Source of the DNA: Oscillospiraceae bacterium
Lineage (GTDB): Bacteria > Bacillota > Clostridia > Oscillospirales > Oscillospiraceae
Assembly: GCA_015068335.1 (NCBI GenBank)
Contig: SVKT01000001.1
Span: forward strand, 1-46,531
Direction: 5' to 3'
DNA length: 46,531 nt
The first letter of the stretch is position 1. Every line of letters starts with the position of its first letter. Under the pieces are notes generated by a model. That model was not told the DNA's origin, ran no database searches, and was given only the letters and a program-made list of their open reading frames with translations. Shown here piece by piece: positions 23,154 to 31,255 of this stretch. Both the position numbers and the translations under genes were made by a program.

Positions 23154-23360
23154 TTGCAAACCGAGGCGTGGAATCCGGAGCCTGAATCCGTGACTGGTGT
23201 AGGCCAAACGTTCCCGGACCGGCCGTCCCGACTCAACCCGGAAAGGGTGGTACGGGAGCGAGAAATGGTTTTACTGTTTCTGGGCAGGCTAGCCCCGACA
23301 CGAATCCCGGAAACGGGTGAGGGAAGAAATGCATCTGTTTGCAAATATTTTATTAGGAGG
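23154..23360 (+). ncRNA. Structured leader RNA of the large S-layer gene
   Basis: Second copy of the leader at 20394. P1: TTGCAAAC (23154-23161) with GTTTGCAA (23337-23344). P2: CGTTCCCG (23209-23216) with CGGGAGCG (23253-23260). P3: TTTCTGGG (23277-23284) with CCCGGAAA (23306-23313). Against copy 1, each helix has changed on both strands so that pairing is kept (for example U-A to C-G in P2, G-C to U-A in P3). The identical block 23282-23310 lies inside P3. AGGAGG (23355-23360) follows P1 and stays unpaired in this fold. Confidence 0.72.
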
Positions 23361-23370
23361 ACACCTACCT

Positions 23371-25884
23371 ATGAAGAAGTTCCTTTCTCTGGTTCTGGCT
23401 CTGGTTATGGCCATGTCTCTGGTCACCATCAGCGCTGGTGCCGCGGATTTCAAGGACGAAGCTTCCATCGATCCCATCTATGCTGAAGCTGTCGACGTGA
23501 TTTCCGCCCTGGGCATCGTGAGCGGCAACAACGGCTCTTACCTGCCTCAGGACAACCTGACCCGCGGCGCTGCCGCCAAGATCCTGGCCGGCGTCAAGCT
23601 GGGCGCCGACCTGGCCGCCAAGCTGCCCAAGACCTCTGCCTTCTCTGACGTTGCTGCTGGCAGCACCTTCGCTGGCTACATCAGCTACCTGAAGGACGAG
23701 GGCATCGTCGGCGGTTACGGCGACGGCACCTTCGGCCCCTCCAACAAGCTGACCGGCGACGCCTTCCTGAAGCAGGTTCTGGGCGTCCTGGGCTACAAGG
23801 CTGACGTTGAGGGCTACAATGTTACCGGTTGGCAGGTCTCCGTCGCTATCGACGCCCTGAACGCTGGTCTGCTGGAAGGTATGGAGGAGAATTTCAACTC
23901 CGCCAACCTGATCACCCGTGAGCAGGCTGCTCAGATCATCCTGAACGCCCTGCAGGCTGATATGGTCTACTATCCCACTCAGTCCAGCATCCAGATCGGT
24001 GACATCACCATCAACAACAGTTCCGAGGCTAAGAAGGTTGAGAACGCTGCTACCGCCGACTATGACAAGACTGTCATCAGCACCGACGGCAATGGCGATC
24101 CCGTCTATCGCACCAACACTGTTCAGCAGCTGTGCGAGAAGGCCTTCCCCACCCTGAAGAAGGTCGACAACGTGACCGACGATATGGCTCGTCCCGCTAC
24201 CCAGTGGAACTACAAGGGCCAGTCCCTGGTTCTGGCTGTCGATAACGCCGAGATGACCTATGTTGCTTCTCCCAAGTACAAGGACGTCTATGCTGTCCTG
24301 GGCCTGACCGACAAGGAAGTGCCCTGGGTTGCTTATGAGGACGGCGTTGTTTATTCTAACGCCAACTGGAACAACGGCTATGGCTACAACGGCAAGTTGA
24401 CCGTTGATGGCACCTCCAACATGGTCAACGCCAACCGTCGCTGCGCTTACGAGATCTACTATGATTCCACCAAGGCCACTCCCGTGACCGCCATTATGGT
24501 GAACGAGTATGTCGGTAAGGTTTCTGCCACCTCCGGTTCCGGCGATGCCAGAAAGATCACCATCGTTCCTATGGACAATGCTACCGAGAGCTTCCCCGAC
24601 GGCGTGTCCTCTGTTGAGTTCACCACCACCGAGTACGCTGTGGACGACGTCGTTGTCTTCACCTACTCCTATGCTACCTCCAAGGTTCAGACCGTGAAGA
24701 TCGCCGAGTACCTGACCGGTGAGATCACCCGCGTTGAGACTCTGAGCGGCCGTGCCGACATCTTCGTTGACGATGTCAAGGTCAGCTACGCTTGGGGTAC
24801 TGCCGACGGCAACTGCGACCTGTTCAACAAGAGCGGCCTGTCCATCGGCGACACCGTGAACGTCTATCTGGACAGCAACAGCTACTACCTGTACGTTGAA
24901 GAGGTCGAGGCCGTTGCTTCCGACAAGTTCGCTTACGTCCTGGATGCTGCCGATGAGGCTGCTCCTCTGTTCGGCACTGCTAAGCACTTCGCTCAGCTGC
25001 TGATGACCGACGGCACCATCGAGACCGTTGAGACCGACGAACTGTACACCGCTGAGAAGTATGACTTCGTGACCTACTCCATCGATGAGGACGGTCTGTA
25101 TGTCCTGGACGACGCTGACAACAACAACGTTAACGACACTGTCTCCGTTGACATCAACGGCACGATCTATGCCACCATCGGTGGTTCCGTGACCCTGAGC
25201 AGCAGCACCATCTTCGTTGTGAAGACCGAGGTTGACGGCAAGGCCGTGTACACCTCCTATCTGGGCCACAAGAACGTTCCCAAGATGGACGGCACCACCT
25301 ATGCTGACGCTGTCAAGGCCAAGAGCACTGACACCGCTGTCGCTTATGTCTTCGTCGACGCTACCGCCAACGGCTTCAACCTGAGCACCACCGCTGACAA
25401 GGTTGACTACCTGTATATCAACACCACCGACTCCGGCCGCGAGTATGCCGATGCCAACAACACCTGGTATCAGTACAACGCTGTCGTGAACGGCGAGGTT
25501 GAGACCATTATGGTCGACGCTTCCTGCAAGGCCGCTCTGAGCGCTCGCGCCAAGCTCATCTTCTCCGCCTACAAGGTCAACGACGAGGGCTTCTACTTCG
25601 TCGAGGCTGGCGATGTCGTGACTCCCACCGAGGACTACATCAACGTCGCTAACGGCCAGGGTCTGAATTACGTTGACGGCCTGCTGCTGGCTGGCATCAA
25701 CAAGCCCGAGACCACCGCTGCCTACGAAATGGACGAGGATGTTGTCATCATCTACAACGACAGCAACGCTGTCTACCTGTGGACTGAGGCCAACCTGAAG
25801 AAGGATACCAACGATTACAGCTGGCTGTACGATATCGACGGCGACGCCGACATCGACTTCGTGGTTATCCAGAAGATGGCCTAA
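23371..25884 (+). CDS. Large SLH-domain S-layer protein
   Basis: 837 residues, probably the main S-layer subunit. Signal peptide 1-24 (MKKFLSLVLALVMAMS...SAGA). Three SLH repeats cover about 26-200 (DFKDEASIDPIYAEAVDVIS; AFSDVAAGSTFAGYISYLKDEG; VTGWQVSVAIDALNAGLLEG). The rest is a long acidic beta-rich region with no recognisable enzyme motif, ending DGDADIDFVVIQKMA. Codon choice differs from the neighbours (Lys mostly AAG, Leu after Glu/Lys/Gln as CTG), consistent with very high expression or foreign origin. Contains about 11 AGCT and 2 CATG sites. ATG 23371 follows AGGAGG; codons upstream belong to the leader RNA. Confidence 0.93.
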   Translation: MKKFLSLVLALVMAMSLVTISAGAADFKDEASIDPIYAEAVDVISALGIVSGNNGSYLPQDNLTRGAAAKILAGVKLGADLAAKLPKTSAFSDVAAGSTFAGYISYLKDEGIVGGYGDGTFGPSNKLTGDAFLKQVLGVLGYKADVEGYNVTGWQVSVAIDALNAGLLEGMEENFNSANLITREQAAQIILNALQADMVYYPTQSSIQIGDITINNSSEAKKVENAATADYDKTVISTDGNGDPVYRTNTVQQLCEKAFPTLKKVDNVTDDMARPATQWNYKGQSLVLAVDNAEMTYVASPKYKDVYAVLGLTDKEVPWVAYEDGVVYSNANWNNGYGYNGKLTVDGTSNMVNANRRCAYEIYYDSTKATPVTAIMVNEYVGKVSATSGSGDARKITIVPMDNATESFPDGVSSVEFTTTEYAVDDVVVFTYSYATSKVQTVKIAEYLTGEITRVETLSGRADIFVDDVKVSYAWGTADGNCDLFNKSGLSIGDTVNVYLDSNSYYLYVEEVEAVASDKFAYVLDAADEAAPLFGTAKHFAQLLMTDGTIETVETDELYTAEKYDFVTYSIDEDGLYVLDDADNNNVNDTVSVDINGTIYATIGGSVTLSSSTIFVVKTEVDGKAVYTSYLGHKNVPKMDGTTYADAVKAKSTDTAVAYVFVDATANGFNLSTTADKVDYLYINTTDSGREYADANNTWYQYNAVVNGEVETIMVDASCKAALSARAKLIFSAYKVNDEGFYFVEAGDVVTPTEDYINVANGQGLNYVDGLLLAGINKPETTAAYEMDEDVVIIYNDSNAVYLWTEANLKKDTNDYSWLYDIDGDADIDFVVIQKMA

Positions 25885-25924
25885 TTCCGGTCTGATTACA
25901 GATCAGGATTAGTTCCTAGTCTAA

Positions 25925-25956
25925 AAAAGGCCCCGGGCTTTCGCCCGGGGCCTTTT
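25925..25956 (+). terminator. Terminator of the large S-layer gene
   Basis: 14-bp very GC-rich stem AAAAGGCCCCGGGC/GCCCGGGGCCTTTT with TTTC loop. The following 25957-26116 is GC-rich, non-coding and full of GCGCAA/TTGCGC words; I see no gene in it. Confidence 0.92.
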
Positions 25957-26116
25957 CCTGTGTTTGCGCAGAGTGTTTGCTGCGCTGCGCGCCGCTGCCC
26001 TGCGGGCAAGGCGCTGTCCGTTGCGCAAGGTTCTTGCGGATTTGCGGAGCGGTGCGCTTGCACTGTATGCGGCCGGGGTTGCCCCTGCGCAAAGCGCCTT
26101 CCGCCGCACGTATGAA

Positions 26117-26150
26117 AAAACGCCGACACCCGGCAGGGTGCGGCGTTTTT
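26117..26150. terminator. Bidirectional terminator before the cupin gene end
   Basis: Stem AAAACGCCG-CACCC with GGGTG-CGGCGTTTT (one bulged A), GGCA loop, A run on the left and T run on the right. On the minus strand it can end the cupin transcript. Confidence 0.75.
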
Positions 26151-26218
26151 GTGCTGTTTGGGGGCTTTGTGCCGGAAAGACCGGTGAGATACGGCGGCAG
26201 GAGAAACCAAAGGCGGCG

Positions 26219-26566
26219 TCAGTTGTCCAGCACGATCAGAGCGATCATTTCCAGATTTTCCGCGCTGCGGTTTTCCATCCCGTGGTGCTCGCCGTGGGCG
26301 GTGGCGCAGATGTCGCCGGGGCGGACGATGACCTCGGTGCCGTTGTCGTTGAACACGCCTTCGCCTTTGAGAATGTAGTAGAATTCCGTTTCCTTCTCGT
26401 GGATGTGATATCCGATGGAACGGCCCGGTTCCAGCGTCACGTGGGCGAACATACGGGCGTGGTCGTACATAGCGGCGCGGTCAGACAGTTCCTTGATGTG
26501 GGTCAGGCCGTTGCCGTTCTGCACGCAGATGTCCTTCATAGGGCAGTTTTCAGACCGTTTATACAT
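26219..26566 (-). CDS. Small cupin-domain protein
   Basis: 115-residue single-domain cupin. Motif 1 is GYHIHEKETEFYYILKGEG (two His and a Glu as metal ligands) and motif 2 PGDICATAHGEHHGMEN. Preceded by a short head with two cysteines (NCPMKDICVQN). Such small cupins include sugar isomerases, oxygenases and ligand-sensing proteins; nothing nearby decides between them. AAAGGAG stands 9 bases before ATG 26566; the open frame upstream to 26626 has no ribosome site. Diverges from the MerR gene. Confidence 0.87.
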   Translation of the reverse strand: MYKRSENCPMKDICVQNGNGLTHIKELSDRAAMYDHARMFAHVTLEPGRSIGYHIHEKETEFYYILKGEGVFNDNGTEVIVRPGDICATAHGEHHGMENRSAENLEMIALIVLDN

Positions 26567-26697
26567 AGCGTGACTCTCCTTTGTCCGCCCTGCTTGCGGA
26601 AGCGGCGGTAAAATGATATGATTCAATATATCACGGACGCGCGCGTCTGTCCAGCAGAGGAAATTTCGCCAAAGGGGCGAAAATTTGTAAAAAATAC

Positions 26698-26728
26698 TTG
26701 ACCTTCAAGTTACTTCATAGCATACACT
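26698..26728 (+). promoter_or_regulatory. MerR-type promoter with 19-bp spacer and dyad
   Basis: -35 TTGACC (26698-26703), 19-bp spacer, -10 TACACT (26723-26728), with an imperfect dyad (ACCTTCAAGTTACTTCATAG) across the spacer. This over-long spacer is the hallmark of promoters that MerR proteins untwist, so the downstream MerR-RDD gene is probably self-regulated. Confidence 0.65.
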
Positions 26729-26750
26729 TGGTGCAAAGGAGGCGGTGAAA

Positions 26751-28205
26751 ATGACCGGTAAGGAAATCGAGAGTCGTTCCGGTGTGGCAAGAGCCAACAT
26801 CCGCTATTACGAGGCGGAGGGGCTGCTGCATCCTGCGCGGGAGAAAAACGGATACCGCGATTACAGCGAAGCCGATCTGGAAATTCTGGAAAAAATTAAA
26901 TTGCTGCGCCGGCTGGGCGTGACCATCGAGGAACTGAAAGCCCTCTGCGCCGGGAAGGCCGAACTGGGCCCGGTGCTGGACCGGCGGCTGCGGGAATTGC
27001 AGAGTGAGCGGGAAACGATGGAACGGGTGGAGCAGGTCTGCGGAGAACTGCGTGCCTCCGGCGAGACCTTTGCCACTCTGGATGCACCCAAGTATCTGAA
27101 AGCGCTGGACGAGGGGCCTTTGACGGCGCCCATCCTGCCGGAGCGCGACAAACTGCCGGCGGTATACAGTCCGTGGCGGCGCTTCTTTGCCCGCAGTTTC
27201 GATGAACTGCTGTGGGGCATTCTTCTGGCGCTGATTTTTTGCCTTGCGGGGAAAAATCCCAATCTGGTGGAGGAACGGGTCGGCGTGCTGTGGACCATTA
27301 TGGCTGTGCTGCTGTGCTTTGCACTGGAACCACTGCTGATCTCCCTGACCGGTACCACCCCGGGTAAGGCTCTGCTGGGGATGCGTCTTGCCGCGCCGGA
27401 GGGCAGAAAACTGACCCTTTCCGAGGCGTACAGCCGTCATTTTTGTATGCTGTGGTACGGCGAGGGCTTCTTCATCCCCATCTGGGGTTTGATCCAACTG
27501 TGGCGCAGCGCCAAGCGGGGCTGGAACGAGGAGCCCCAGCCCTGGGACGCCGAGGTGGCCTACATCGCGCCGCCCTTTGAGGGAAAGTTCGTGGCTTTTA
27601 TGGCCGCCGCGGCCGCTGTGCTGCTGGTGAGCAGCGAGGCGGTGAACAGCGCCTCCCAACTGCCGCCCAACCGGGGCGACCTGACCCTGACGGAGTTTGT
27701 GGAGAACCACAACCGGCAGAACGAGTATCTGGGTCTGCACGTCCGCAGTTATCTGGACGCCGAGGGCCGGTGGCAGGAACTTCCGGAGCCGGAGAACAGC
27801 ACCACCATTACCATTGACTTCTCCAAGCCCTGGGAGGAGGCGAAGGTGTACCACTACACCGTGGAGGATGGCCGCATCACCGCCATCACGATGGAGGCGG
27901 AACTGGAAAATCAATTCGACTGGATCACACCGCCCATCAGTACGGCGGCGGAACTGATCCCCTCCTTCGTTTGGGCGCAGGAGGAGGCGCCTTTCTGGTC
28001 TTTCAGCCGCAGGCGGCTGCTGACCGAGTTGTCCCGCGCCGACTGGGCGGAAGGCTTCACCATTCACGATTCCGGTGTGGTCATTCGCGGCAAGGTGGAA
28101 ATGGAGGGCTACAACTTCGGAAACGGTTGGGACTGGGCCATCCCCGACGACACCCGCACAGAAAATAAAATCGCCTTCCATTTTTCCGTAGAATTGGAAG
28201 AATGA
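26751..28205 (+). CDS. MerR-family HTH fused to an RDD membrane domain
   Basis: 484 residues in three parts. First, a MerR winged helix (1-70; IESRSGVARANIRYYEAEGLL...NGYRDYSEADLEIL) with a short dimerisation helix to about 110. Second, an RDD membrane domain (about 138-260; the Arg and paired acidic residues are in RRFFARSFDELLWGILLALI and TTPGKALLGMRL). Third, after one more membrane helix (about 283-300), an extracellular domain of about 180 residues with repeated Trp/Glu-rich strands. A DNA-binding head on a membrane protein suggests one-component signalling from surface to promoter. ATG 26751 (AAAGGAGG, 9 bases) is preferred to GTG 26745. Confidence 0.87.
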   Translation: MTGKEIESRSGVARANIRYYEAEGLLHPAREKNGYRDYSEADLEILEKIKLLRRLGVTIEELKALCAGKAELGPVLDRRLRELQSERETMERVEQVCGELRASGETFATLDAPKYLKALDEGPLTAPILPERDKLPAVYSPWRRFFARSFDELLWGILLALIFCLAGKNPNLVEERVGVLWTIMAVLLCFALEPLLISLTGTTPGKALLGMRLAAPEGRKLTLSEAYSRHFCMLWYGEGFFIPIWGLIQLWRSAKRGWNEEPQPWDAEVAYIAPPFEGKFVAFMAAAAAVLLVSSEAVNSASQLPPNRGDLTLTEFVENHNRQNEYLGLHVRSYLDAEGRWQELPEPENSTTITIDFSKPWEEAKVYHYTVEDGRITAITMEAELENQFDWITPPISTAAELIPSFVWAQEEAPFWSFSRRRLLTELSRADWAEGFTIHDSGVVIRGKVEMEGYNFGNGWDWAIPDDTRTENKIAFHFSVELEE

Positions 28206-28209
28206 TTGC

Positions 28210-28253
28210 AAAAGCCGGATATTGGGTGTAAAATTCCCATATCCGGCTTTTTT
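28210..28253 (+). terminator. Terminator after the MerR-RDD gene
   Basis: Stem AAAAGCCGGATAT-GGG with CCCATATCCGGCTTTT (one bulge), then TTTT. Confidence 0.85.
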
Positions 28254-28306
28254 CTGTTTGCCGGGTTGTGCAATACGTAGAATTTCGCCTGCTACCGAAT
28301 TAGCGC

Positions 28307-28335
28307 TTTACTTTGTTAAAATACAGGGGTAGAAT
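28307..28335 (+). promoter_or_regulatory. Promoter of the histidine operon
   Basis: -35 TTTACT (28307-28312), 17-bp spacer, -10 TAGAAT (28330-28335). The leader is only about 45 bases, with no His-codon peptide, T-box or attenuator hairpin, so control is probably by HisZG feedback or a repressor. Confidence 0.55.
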
Positions 28336-28384
28336 AAGGTTATCATTACACCCGGGCGCAGTGCGCCTGCCAGGAGGGTTTCCT

Positions 28385-29962
28385 ATGGAACTGGATCTGA
28401 ACATTTTGAAACCGCAGGAGCGGATCTCACTGCAATTGCGGATGCTGTATGAAAAGGCGGGTTTCCGCCAGTACCATATGGGGCGGTTTGAGGAATACGG
28501 CCTCTATCAGGACAATCGCCGTTTCCTCTCCTCCGAGCAGGTCATCACCTTCACTGATCTGGACGGCCGCCTGCTGGCGCTGAAACCGGACGTGACCCTC
28601 TCCATCGCGAAAAACGCGCAGGTGGAGGAGGGAGGCTGCGGCCGCTTCTACTATCTGGAAAATGTTTACCGCCCCAGTCAGGAGAGCCACACCTTCCGGG
28701 AGATCAGCCAGATGGGTCTGGAATGCATCGGCGCGGTGGACGACGCCGTAACGGCGCAGGCCGTGACGCTGGCCATCGAGAGTCTTGCCTTGACGGGTCG
28801 GGACTATATGCTGGAAATCAGCCATATGGGCTTCGTCACCGGTCTCTTTGACGCCGTGGGCGCCCAGAGCGCCATCCGCCCCAAACTGCTTTCCTGCATC
28901 CGCAACAAAAACCGCCACGAACTGCAAAAGTGCGCGGCGGAGGCGGGGCTGTCCCGTCAGGGGACGGACGCCCTCTGTTCTCTGGGCAAACTCTCCGGCG
29001 CGTGGGAGACGGTTCTGGCCGCGGCGGAGCCGCTGGCCCTGAATGCCGCGATGGGCGCGGCACTGGAAGAACTGCGTGCCCTGTGCCAGACCCTTGCTGC
29101 GGAGGGAAAGGCGGAGCATCTGCGTCTGGATCTCTCTTTGGCAGGCGATATGGATTATTACAACGGCCTTGTGATGCAGGGCTATCTGGCAGGTCTTCCC
29201 CGCGCCGTGCTGAAAGGCGGTCGCTACGACCCGATGGCGGAGCAGTTCCGCCGCGGCGCCAAGGCCATCGGCTATGCGCTGTATCTGGATGAACTGGCCC
29301 GTATGGACGGCAGCGAAGCCCCTGCGGCAGAAAAGGTAATGCTGAACGTGGCGCTGCCCAAGGGCCGCCTGGGCGATAAGGTCTATAACCTGCTCTCCGG
29401 CGTGGGTTACGGCTGCCCGGAAAATTACAACGAGACCCGCAAACTGGTGGTGGAGAACCCGGAGGCGGGCATTCGATATTTCCTCGTCAAGCCCAGCGAC
29501 GTTGCCATCTACGTGGAGCACGGCGCGGCGGACATCGGCATCGTGGGCAAGGACATTCTGGAAGAATCCGGCGCCGATGTCTACGAACTGATGGACACCG
29601 GCCTCGGCAAGTGCCGGATGTGCGTGGCCGGACACAAGGATTTTGTGGACGATCCCAGCCGCACCCTGCGGGTGGCCACCAAGTTTGTCCACATTGCAAA
29701 GGACTATTACGCCGCACAGGGGCGCGACATCGACATCATCAAACTCAACGGATCCATCGAACTGGCGCCCATTCTGGGCCTGTCCGACGTGATCGTGGAC
29801 ATTGTGGAGACCGGAACGACCCTGAAGGAGAACGATCTGGCGGTGCTGACGGAGTTCATGCCCATCTCCGCCCGCTTCATCTCCAACCGGGCCAGTTACC
29901 AGTTCAAGCGCCGTGAGATCGACACCCTGCTGGCCAAACTGACGGAGGTGACCGGAGTATGA
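28385..29962 (+). CDS. hisZG: HisZ-HisG fusion: ATP phosphoribosyltransferase
   Basis: 525-residue protein carrying both subunits that are normally separate genes. Residues 1-320 are HisZ, the class II histidyl-tRNA-synthetase-like regulatory part (TFTDLDGRLLALKPDVTLSIA; a GGRYDPMAEQF motif near 280). Residues about 322-525 are the short-form HisG catalytic part (LNVALPKGRLGDKVYNLL; PRPP-binding IVDIVETGTTL). It catalyses step 1, ATP plus PRPP to phosphoribosyl-ATP, with HisZ conferring histidine feedback. A short linker (SEAPAAEK) joins the halves. ATG 28385 follows CAGGAGGG. The stop overlaps hisD by 4 bases. Confidence 0.93.
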   Translation: MELDLNILKPQERISLQLRMLYEKAGFRQYHMGRFEEYGLYQDNRRFLSSEQVITFTDLDGRLLALKPDVTLSIAKNAQVEEGGCGRFYYLENVYRPSQESHTFREISQMGLECIGAVDDAVTAQAVTLAIESLALTGRDYMLEISHMGFVTGLFDAVGAQSAIRPKLLSCIRNKNRHELQKCAAEAGLSRQGTDALCSLGKLSGAWETVLAAAEPLALNAAMGAALEELRALCQTLAAEGKAEHLRLDLSLAGDMDYYNGLVMQGYLAGLPRAVLKGGRYDPMAEQFRRGAKAIGYALYLDELARMDGSEAPAAEKVMLNVALPKGRLGDKVYNLLSGVGYGCPENYNETRKLVVENPEAGIRYFLVKPSDVAIYVEHGAADIGIVGKDILEESGADVYELMDTGLGKCRMCVAGHKDFVDDPSRTLRVATKFVHIAKDYYAAQGRDIDIIKLNGSIELAPILGLSDVIVDIVETGTTLKENDLAVLTEFMPISARFISNRASYQFKRREIDTLLAKLTEVTGV

Positions 29963-31236
29963 TGCCCATTTACGATTTTGACCGGCTTGCGCCTCAGGAG
30001 TTTCTGAACCGCGACATTCAGGCGGAGGAGGATGTCAGCGCGGCGGTGGATGCGGTGCTGGCGGAGGTGCGCGCCAAGGGCGACGCCGCCCTGCGTGCCT
30101 ATACTGAGCGGTTTGACGGCGTGGCGCTGGACGATTTGCGCGTCAGCGAGGCGGAACTGGACGCCGCGTGGAGCAGCCTTGACCCGAATTTCATCGAAAC
30201 GCTGCGCGTGGCGGCGGAGAACATCCGCTTCTTCCACCAGCGGCAGGTGCATCAGGACTTCCGCCTGGAAAAGGACGGCGGCATCGTTCTGGGTCAGCGC
30301 TACACCCCCATCGAAAAGGTGGGCATCTGCGTGCCCCGCAGCCCGGTGGCCTTTCCCTCTACCATTTTAATGAATGTCATCCCCGCCAAGATCGCGGGTG
30401 TGAAAGATATCGTGCTGGTGACCCCTCCGGAGGCGGACGGCACCGTCAGCGCTGCGGCACTGGCGGCGGCGAAGATCGCCGGCGCGGACAGGATCTTCAA
30501 GGTGGGCGGTGCGCAGGCTGTGGCCGCGCTGGCCTACGGAACGGAAAGCATCCCCAAAGTGGATAAGATCGTGGGCCCCGGCGGCATTTTCGTGGCTACT
30601 GCCAAGCGGAAGGTGTTCGGCCTTGTGGCCATTGATATGATCGCCGGCCCCAGTGAAATTCTGGTGGTGGCGGACGGCAAGTGCGACCCCCGCTGGGTGG
30701 CCGCCGACCTTTTGAGTCAGGCGGAGCACGATGTGCTGGCCTCTCCCGTGCTGGTGACCGACAGCCGCGAACTGGCGGAACAGGTGGCCACGGAGATCGA
30801 AGTGCAACTCGCCCGGCTGCCCCGGCGGGAGATCGCCCGCAAGGCTGTGGACAGCAACGGCAAGATCATCGTGACGGACAGTCTGGACAAGGCGGTGGAG
30901 GCGGTGAACCGCATCGCGCCCGAGCATCTGGAACTGTGCGTGGAAGACCCCTTCGCCCTGCTGCCGAAGATCCGTCACGCAGGCAGCATCTTCCTGGGCC
31001 GCTATACCCCCGAGGCGCTGGGCGACTACTTCGCCGGCCCCAACCATACCCTGCCCACTTCCGGTACGGCCCGGTTTTCCAGCCCCCTCAGCGTAGACGA
31101 TTTCGTGAAGAAGTCCAGTTATCTGTACTACACGGCGGAGGCGCTGGAACCTGTGGCGGAGCGCATTGCGGATTTTGCCGAAAGGGAGGGGCTCGATGCC
31201 CACGCCCGGTCGGTGACCATCCGCACCGCCAAGTAA
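29959..31236 (+). CDS. hisD: Histidinol dehydrogenase
   Basis: 425-residue NAD-dependent zinc enzyme for the last two steps, histidinol to histidine. Visible family motifs: GICVPRSPVAFPSTILMN, KVGGAQAVAALAYGTES, GPGGIFVATAKR, DMIAGPSEILV, zinc ligands in LSQAEHD, the catalytic His in APEHLEL, and DYFAGPNHTLPT. The terminal zinc His is in AHARSVTIR. Full length for the family. ATGA overlap with the fused hisZG gene indicates translational coupling. Confidence 0.97.
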   Translation: MMPIYDFDRLAPQEFLNRDIQAEEDVSAAVDAVLAEVRAKGDAALRAYTERFDGVALDDLRVSEAELDAAWSSLDPNFIETLRVAAENIRFFHQRQVHQDFRLEKDGGIVLGQRYTPIEKVGICVPRSPVAFPSTILMNVIPAKIAGVKDIVLVTPPEADGTVSAAALAAAKIAGADRIFKVGGAQAVAALAYGTESIPKVDKIVGPGGIFVATAKRKVFGLVAIDMIAGPSEILVVADGKCDPRWVAADLLSQAEHDVLASPVLVTDSRELAEQVATEIEVQLARLPRREIARKAVDSNGKIIVTDSLDKAVEAVNRIAPEHLELCVEDPFALLPKIRHAGSIFLGRYTPEALGDYFAGPNHTLPTSGTARFSSPLSVDDFVKKSSYLYYTAEALEPVAERIADFAEREGLDAHARSVTIRTAK

Positions 31237-31255
31237 GAAAAGGAGTGTTGACGCT

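Noticed and set aside
20394..23360. Cobalamin, c-di-AMP (ydaO) or c-di-GMP riboswitch
   Set aside because: Single words look similar (for example CGAATCC), but the ordered conserved blocks of these classes are not present in either copy.
23365..25269. 634-codon minus-strand frame opposite the large S-layer gene
   Set aside because: Low-complexity Val/Gly/Asp composition caused by the S-layer gene's codon bias; no start signal.
25957..26116. Short frames in the GC-rich gap after the large S-layer gene
   Set aside because: Ala/Arg-rich, no ribosome site, bounded by terminators on both sides.
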